DNA of 8,903 nucleotides, from assembly GCA_014378155.1 (NCBI GenBank), contig JACMOF010000396.1:1-8903 (forward strand). The letters are read 5' to 3'. The translations under genes and the position numbers were made by a program. Under the pieces are notes generated by a model that was not told where the DNA came from, made no database searches, and saw only the letters and a list, made by a program, of their open reading frames with translations. The DNA is from Caulobacter sp. (lineage in GTDB: Bacteria; Pseudomonadota; Alphaproteobacteria; Caulobacterales; Caulobacteraceae). Positions 4,984 through 8,903 of the stretch are shown here, piece by piece (position 1 is the stretch's first letter; every line of letters starts with the position of its first letter).

Positions 4984-7275
4984 GGCGCCCAGCACGGCGG
5001 CCGGCGTGATGGGGGTATGCCGTGGGCGCACCCCGACTGCGCGGAAAATGGCGTTGGCGATGGCTGGCGCGACCACCGTGGTGGCCGGCTCGCCCAGGCC
5101 GACCGGAACCTCGACGCTGTCGACGAACTGGATGTCGAGTTCCGGCGTGTCGGCGATCCGCAGCGGCGTGTAGGTGTCGAGATTGACGTCCTTGACCTGG
5201 CCGTTCTCGAACACCGTACCCTCGTGCAGGGCCATGCTCAGGCCCCACAGCGTGGCGCCCTCGGTTTGGGCGCGGGCGCCGTCGGGATCGACGATGGTGC
5301 CGGCGTCGGTCATCACCGTCAGCTTCTGAACCGTAACGACGCCGCTGGCGCGATCGACATGGACGCGGGCGACGCAGGCCACCCAGGTGGGCATGTCGCG
5401 TTCCTGGCCAAAACTGGTGGCCAGGCCCAGAGCGGTGTCCTTGGGCAAGGGCTGCCCCCAGCCGGCGGCCTCGGCGGCGCGGCGTACGACCTCGGCCTGG
5501 CGCTTGGCGCCGCCGACCGTGCTGGCGTCGCTGCCGGCATTGGCGCCGGCGCCGGTCAGCAGCTTGAGTCGCAGGGCCACCGGGTCGGTCTTCAGGTGGT
5601 GGGCGGCCTCGTCGATGAAGCTCTCGCCCGCCCAGTTGGTCCAGCCGGGCCCCACCGAGCGCAGCCAGCCCGGGCGGAAGGTTTCGTTGGCCAGATCGTT
5701 GTTGATGGCCCGCACCTTGTGGGCGCCGACCTCGTACCAGTGGTCGGCCCCGGAGATGGCGAAGGGGTCGTAGGCCACGCCGTTCTTGCCCTTGGGCATC
5801 AGGGCCGGGGCGTTGGCCAGGGTCGGCCAGCCGGCGGCGGCGTGGTGCTCCTGGGCCAGGATCTGGCCGTTCCCGTCGAACGCCATGCGAACGGTCTGGA
5901 CCGAGGGCGAGCGGACCGAGTCGAAGCGAACGTCGTCCTCGCGGGTCAGCACCAGCTTCACCGGTTTGCCCAGCGCCTTGACCGCCAGGGCCGCAGGCAC
6001 GGCATAGTCGCCGTTCAGCCGGCGTCCGAAGCCGCCGCCGAGCATGTAGGTGCGCATGACGATGCTGGTCTCGGCGCGGCCCAGGGCCTTGGCCAGGGTC
6101 GGCAGGATCAGGCTCTGCCACTGGTTTCCGGTGTGGATTTCCATGACGCCGGCCTTTTCGAAGGCCAGGGCGTTTAGCGGTTCGAGCTGGAAGTGCAGGA
6201 CGGTGGCGGTGGTATAGGTCTGCTCCAGCACAGACTTGGCGGCCTTGAAGGCCGGCGCGGTGTCGGCGGTCTTGGTGTCGAGCAGGGCGCCGACGTCGGT
6301 CTTGGCGATCAAGGCGGCGGCATGGTCCTGCAGGTCCTTCTCCGACACGTTCGCGCCAGGTCCGGCGACCCATTTGACCTTGACCAAGTCGGCGGCGCGG
6401 ATCGCGGCGGGATAGCTTTCGGCGATCACCAGCACCCAGCCGGGCACGGTGTCGGACGGGTCGTCGATTGTCAGGCAGCGGATGTAGCCCCTGATCTTCT
6501 TGGCCGCGCTGTCGTTGACCGACACCACCTTCGAGCCGTGGCGGGTGGGCGGCAGCTTGGGCCGCGCGAAGACCATGCCGGGGACCTTGGCGTCGATACC
6601 GTAGATCGCCGTGCCGTTGATCTTGGCGGCGATGTCGAGCGCCTTGCCCGGCTTGCCGATCAGCTTGCGCTCGGCCGCCGGCTTGATCGGCAGCTTGGCG
6701 AGCTCGTCTGGCGTGAACTGGCGGGCCACGCCGCCGCGCTTGACGATGTCGCCGTAGCTGATCGACTGGCTGCCGACATGCACCACGCCGCCGCGCGCCA
6801 TGCCGCCCGCCGGCGAGACATTCAGCAACTTGGCCCCGGCCTCGACCAGGGCGATTCGTCCGGCCGCCCCGGCCTGGCTGAAGATCGGGAAGGTCTGCCA
6901 CACCGACCAACTGCCGCCAGTGACCATCAGGCCCCACTTGGGATCGGTATCGACATGGACAATGCGGACCTTATCCCAGGCCACGTCCAGCTCCTCGGCC
7001 AGGATGCGGGCCAGGGCGGTGCCGACGTGCTGGCCCATCTCGGCGCGGATGATGTTGACGGTGACGATCCCCTCGCCGTCGATGGCGAACCACAGGGTCG
7101 GCTCGAACCGGGCCCCGGTCGGGCTCATCGGAACCCCGCCTGGCACGGCGGGATACATCGCCGCCTCGACCAGGGCCGAGAAGCCGAAGGCTAGGCCAGC
7201 GCCGGTCGAGGCGACGAGGAAATTGCGGCGCGACAGCAGACTGCCGACTTCGCCCTTGGAAATGAGGCGACTCAC
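4966..7275 (-). CDS. Molybdopterin-binding large subunit, isoquinoline 1-oxidoreductase (IorB)/aldehyde oxidase type
   Basis: Catalytic subunit of a periplasmic molybdenum hydroxylase in the xanthine oxidase superfamily; such enzymes insert water-derived oxygen into aldehydes or N-heterocycles. With the GTG start at 7275 it has 769 residues, in the range of IorB-type subunits. A twin-arginine signal is clear ([21 protein letters not shown], Arg16-Arg17, then a hydrophobic stretch to about residue 38), so it should be exported folded with cofactor. Molybdopterin-contact motifs are present: [11 protein letters not shown] (79-89), GGSWSV (120-125) and GGGFGRR (413-419). GLGEP (726-730) supplies the conserved catalytic Glu729. 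An open frame extends upstream of the GTG, but it overlaps the small-subunit gene and would bury the signal peptide. GTG is also favoured by GGGAGG six bases before it and by a four-base GTGA overlap with the upstream stop. The substrate is not determinable from sequence; the IorB resemblance does not prove isoquinoline oxidation. No XdhC-like maturation gene is in the window. Confidence 0.9.
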   Translation of the reverse strand: MSRLISKGEVGSLLSRRNFLVASTGAGLAFGFSALVEAAMYPAVPGGVPMSPTGARFEPTLWFAIDGEGIVTVNIIRAEMGQHVGTALARILAEELDVAWDKVRIVHVDTDPKWGLMVTGGSWSVWQTFPIFSQAGAAGRIALVEAGAKLLNVSPAGGMARGGVVHVGSQSISYGDIVKRGGVARQFTPDELAKLPIKPAAERKLIGKPGKALDIAAKINGTAIYGIDAKVPGMVFARPKLPPTRHGSKVVSVNDSAAKKIRGYIRCLTIDDPSDTVPGWVLVIAESYPAAIRAADLVKVKWVAGPGANVSEKDLQDHAAALIAKTDVGALLDTKTADTAPAFKAAKSVLEQTYTTATVLHFQLEPLNALAFEKAGVMEIHTGNQWQSLILPTLAKALGRAETSIVMRTYMLGGGFGRRLNGDYAVPAALAVKALGKPVKLVLTREDDVRFDSVRSPSVQTVRMAFDGNGQILAQEHHAAAGWPTLANAPALMPKGKNGVAYDPFAISGADHWYEVGAHKVRAINNDLANETFRPGWLRSVGPGWTNWAGESFIDEAAHHLKTDPVALRLKLLTGAGANAGSDASTVGGAKRQAEVVRRAAEAAGWGQPLPKDTALGLATSFGQERDMPTWVACVARVHVDRASGVVTVQKLTVMTDAGTIVDPDGARAQTEGATLWGLSMALHEGTVFENGQVKDVNLDTYTPLRIADTPELDIQFVDSVEVPVGLGEPATTVVAPAIANAIFRAVGVRPRHTPITPAAVLGALSGRA

Positions 7276-7736
7276 GACTTGCCTCCCATCGCGGCGACGG
7301 CCTGCTTGATGGCCGCGCGGATGCGGACATAGGTCATGCAGCGACAGAGATTGCCGCTCATGGTCGCGTCGATGTCGGCATCTGTGGGGGCGGGAAAGTC
7401 CTTCAACATCGCTGCGGCCTGCATGATCTGGCCTGACTGGCAGTAGCCGCATTGCGGGGTCTGCAATTCCAGCCAGGCCTGCTGCACCGGGTGCTGGCCG
7501 GCGGGGTCCAGGCCCTCAATAGTGGTGACCTCCGCGCCGTCGACGGCGCTGACAGGAGTAATGCACGAGCGGACGGCGCGTCCGCCTACATGCACCGTGC
7601 AGGCCCCGCACATGCCGATGCCGCAGCCGAACTTTGTGCCGGTCAGACCGATGTCGTCCCGGATCACCCACAGCAAGGGCGTATCCTCGTCGGCGTCGAT
7701 GGAGACCGCGCGACCGTTGATCGTGAACTGGGTCAT
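7272..7736 (-). CDS. Two-[2Fe-2S] small subunit of the molybdenum hydroxylase (IorA/CoxS type)
   Basis: A 154-residue electron-transfer subunit of the usual family length. The N-terminal plant-type ferredoxin domain carries C38, C43, C46 and C58 ([13 protein letters not shown], then RSC). The C-terminal helical domain carries the second cluster with C96 and C99 (QCGYCQSGQ) and C131 and C133 ([12 protein letters not shown]). All eight ligands are present, so both clusters should be functional. It passes electrons from the molybdenum site in the large subunit towards the cytochrome encoded upstream. It has no signal peptide of its own, as expected if it is carried across the membrane in complex with the Tat-targeted large subunit. 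ATG 7736 lies seven bases after the cytochrome stop codon with only a modest purine run (AGGGA) further back, so translation is probably coupled. It overlaps the next gene by four bases. Confidence 0.95.
   Translation of the reverse strand: MTQFTINGRAVSIDADEDTPLLWVIRDDIGLTGTKFGCGIGMCGACTVHVGGRAVRSCITPVSAVDGAEVTTIEGLDPAGQHPVQQAWLELQTPQCGYCQSGQIMQAAAMLKDFPAPTDADIDATMSGNLCRCMTYVRIRAAIKQAVAAMGGKS
7282..7287 (-). promoter_or_regulatory. Ribosome binding site of the large subunit gene
   Basis: On the - strand GGGAGG lies six bases before GTG 7275-7273, inside the last codons of the small-subunit gene. This site decides the start: it places a twin-arginine signal at the N-terminus and gives a GTGA stop/start overlap, implying translational coupling of the two subunits. 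Confidence 0.7.
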
Positions 7737-7743
7737 GGCTGGG

Positions 7744-8903
7744 TCACTTTCCCTGCGCGCGGATCGCCGCGACCTTCTTGTCCAGGTCCGGCCAGGCCGG
7801 CTTTTCCGTGCGCGTGGCGCGCAGATAAGCGGCCAGCTTGGCGACGTCGCCGTCGCTGAAGCGGTTGAAGCTTGGCATCACCACGCCCGGCGCGCCGTCC
7901 CTGGCGCTGACGCCGTACAGCACCACGCGGATCAGGTTGGTCGGATCGTCCAGATTGACCGCGCTGTTGAGGGCCATGTCCGGCCGCAACGGATTGGGCT
8001 GGCCCGCGCCGTTATAGTGACAGGACGCGCAGGCGGCGGTGTAGAGCCGGGCCGACGGATCGGTCTGCGAGCCAACGTTCAGGTGGTCGGCGGCGGCGGC
8101 CTTCTGGAGCGCTGGCGCCAGGCTGGCGGAGCGCGTGGCCGCCCTGTCGAGGTCGGCGAAATAGACCGCCAGGGCCTGGATGTCGGGCTCGGGTAGCTTG
8201 ATCAGTCCGTCGTGGACGACGGGCGACATCGGGCCGGCGGCGACGCCATGATAGCGGCTGATCCCGGTGCGCAGATAGGCGGTCAGTTCGCCCCGATCCC
8301 AGGCGACGGGCGAAGGATTGGCTCCGGTCAGCGGCGGGGCGACCCAGTTGTCGATCGGCGCGCCGGCGAAGGTCTTGTCGCGCTTCTCCGCGCCCAAGGC
8401 GTTGCGCGGCGTGTGACACGCGCCGCAGTGGCTAACGCCCTGGGCCAGATAGGCCCCGCGGTTCCATTCGGCGCTCTTGGCCTTGTCCGGCTCGAAGCGG
8501 CCCGGCTTGAAGAACAGCAGCTTCCAACCGGCCTGCAGGGCGCGGATGTTCAGCGGGAACGGAACGCTGTTGGACTTGGCCGGCGCGACGACAGCCGGGC
8601 GCGTCATCATGTAGGCGTAGAGCGCCGAGACATCGGCGTCCGACACCTTGGTGAAGTGGTCATAGGGGAATGCGGGGAACAGATGTGAGCCGTTGCGCGC
8701 CACGCCCTGGTGCATCGCCCGGCGGAAGGCCGCCTCCGACCAGGTTCCGATGCCGGTCTTGGCGTCAGGCGTGATGTTGGTCGAGTAGATCGTGCCGAAC
8801 CCGGTCTTCATCGGATAGCCGCCGGCGAACGGCTGGCCGCCCTTGGTGGTGTGGCAGGTCGCGCAATAACCGGCTCCGGCCAGCCCCTCGCCGCGGGCGA
8901 TCA
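7744..8903 (-). CDS. Multihaem c-type cytochrome subunit of the molybdenum hydroxylase, N-terminus beyond the window
   Basis: The gene enters from the right edge: the frame is open to base 8901, giving 385 visible residues, and the Met codon at 8811 is internal because a haem site lies before it. Three CxxCH sites are seen: CATCH (visible residues 13-17), CGACH (159-163) and CASCH (291-295). That is the three-domain layout of cytochrome subunits from membrane-bound alcohol, gluconate and aldehyde dehydrogenases. Probable distal methionines are Met225 (GPMSP) for the second haem and Met342 (VVMPSF) for the third. The equivalent spot after the first haem reads HLFPAFPY, with Phe where some relatives have Met. 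The missing N-terminus should hold a Sec signal peptide, as c-type cytochromes mature in the periplasm. It is the first visible gene of the operon and would accept electrons from the iron-sulfur subunit and deliver them to the respiratory chain. The stop is TGA at 7746-7744. Confidence 0.92.
   Translation of the reverse strand, partial: IARGEGLAGAGYCATCHTTKGGQPFAGGYPMKTGFGTIYSTNITPDAKTGIGTWSEAAFRRAMHQGVARNGSHLFPAFPYDHFTKVSDADVSALYAYMMTRPAVVAPAKSNSVPFPLNIRALQAGWKLLFFKPGRFEPDKAKSAEWNRGAYLAQGVSHCGACHTPRNALGAEKRDKTFAGAPIDNWVAPPLTGANPSPVAWDRGELTAYLRTGISRYHGVAAGPMSPVVHDGLIKLPEPDIQALAVYFADLDRAATRSASLAPALQKAAAADHLNVGSQTDPSARLYTAACASCHYNGAGQPNPLRPDMALNSAVNLDDPTNLIRVVLYGVSARDGAPGVVMPSFNRFSDGDVAKLAAYLRATRTEKPAWPDLDKKVAAIRAQGK

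Noticed and set aside
4884..5009. Short + strand open frame in the convergent gap
   Set aside because: No ribosome site, runs into the 3' end of the opposite gene, and resembles no known protein.
4802..6937. Long open - strand frame overlapping the Mo-hydroxylase large subunit in another phase
   Set aside because: Arg/Gly/Pro/Gln-rich low-complexity translation without motifs, while the overlapping frame has all Mo-hydroxylase signatures.
5017..7194. Two long + strand open frames opposite the large subunit
   Set aside because: Mirror-frame artefacts of GC-rich codons: Gly/Ala/Asp/Arg-rich, with no ribosome site or family resemblance.
7276..7452. Upstream ATG start for the large subunit
   Set aside because: It lies inside the small-subunit gene and would place 59 extra residues before the twin-arginine signal. 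GTG 7275 has GGGAGG at ideal spacing.

Overview
The window is GC-rich throughout (roughly two thirds G+C by eye). It has short intergenic gaps, good Shine-Dalgarno sites and protein types typical of Alphaproteobacteria. The gene set and sequence style fit the Caulobacterales (Caulobacter, Phenylobacterium or Brevundimonas type). That placement is inference from protein resemblance, not a database match.

The left half (1-4780) reads on the + strand. In order it holds: the 3' part of a CDGSH iron-sulfur protein gene broken by an apparent one-base frameshift; a small glycine-rich membrane protein of the general-stress 17M/YflT-like type; a two-domain universal stress protein; a 471-base gap with several inverted repeats but no credible gene; a triple-BON-domain protein; and a complete FAD-dependent oleate hydratase. 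USP, BON and YflT-like proteins are general stress proteins, and oleate hydratase modifies unsaturated fatty acids. The block therefore looks like part of a stress or envelope-adaptation cluster. Strong inverted repeats separate several of the genes, so they may be a series of short transcripts rather than one operon.

The right half (4966-8903) is a - strand operon of three tightly packed genes, read from high to low coordinate: a multihaem c-type cytochrome (its N-terminus lies beyond the window), a small subunit with two [2Fe-2S] clusters, and a large molybdopterin-binding subunit with a twin-arginine signal. Together they form a periplasmic molybdenum hydroxylase of the isoquinoline 1-oxidoreductase/aldehyde oxidase type. 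Electrons would run Mo cofactor -> two [2Fe-2S] clusters -> cytochrome c -> respiratory chain. The substrate cannot be read from the sequence.

The two halves converge on a 185-base gap (4781-4965) containing a 16-base perfect palindrome, with a hairpin over the stop codon of the large subunit at its right edge. I see no phage, insertion sequence, CRISPR array, tRNA or rRNA, and no convincing new multi-gene system. The points most worth checking are the CDGSH frameshift, the catalytic-position change in the oleate hydratase, the T-less hairpins at gene ends, and the structured 2049-2193 stretch.
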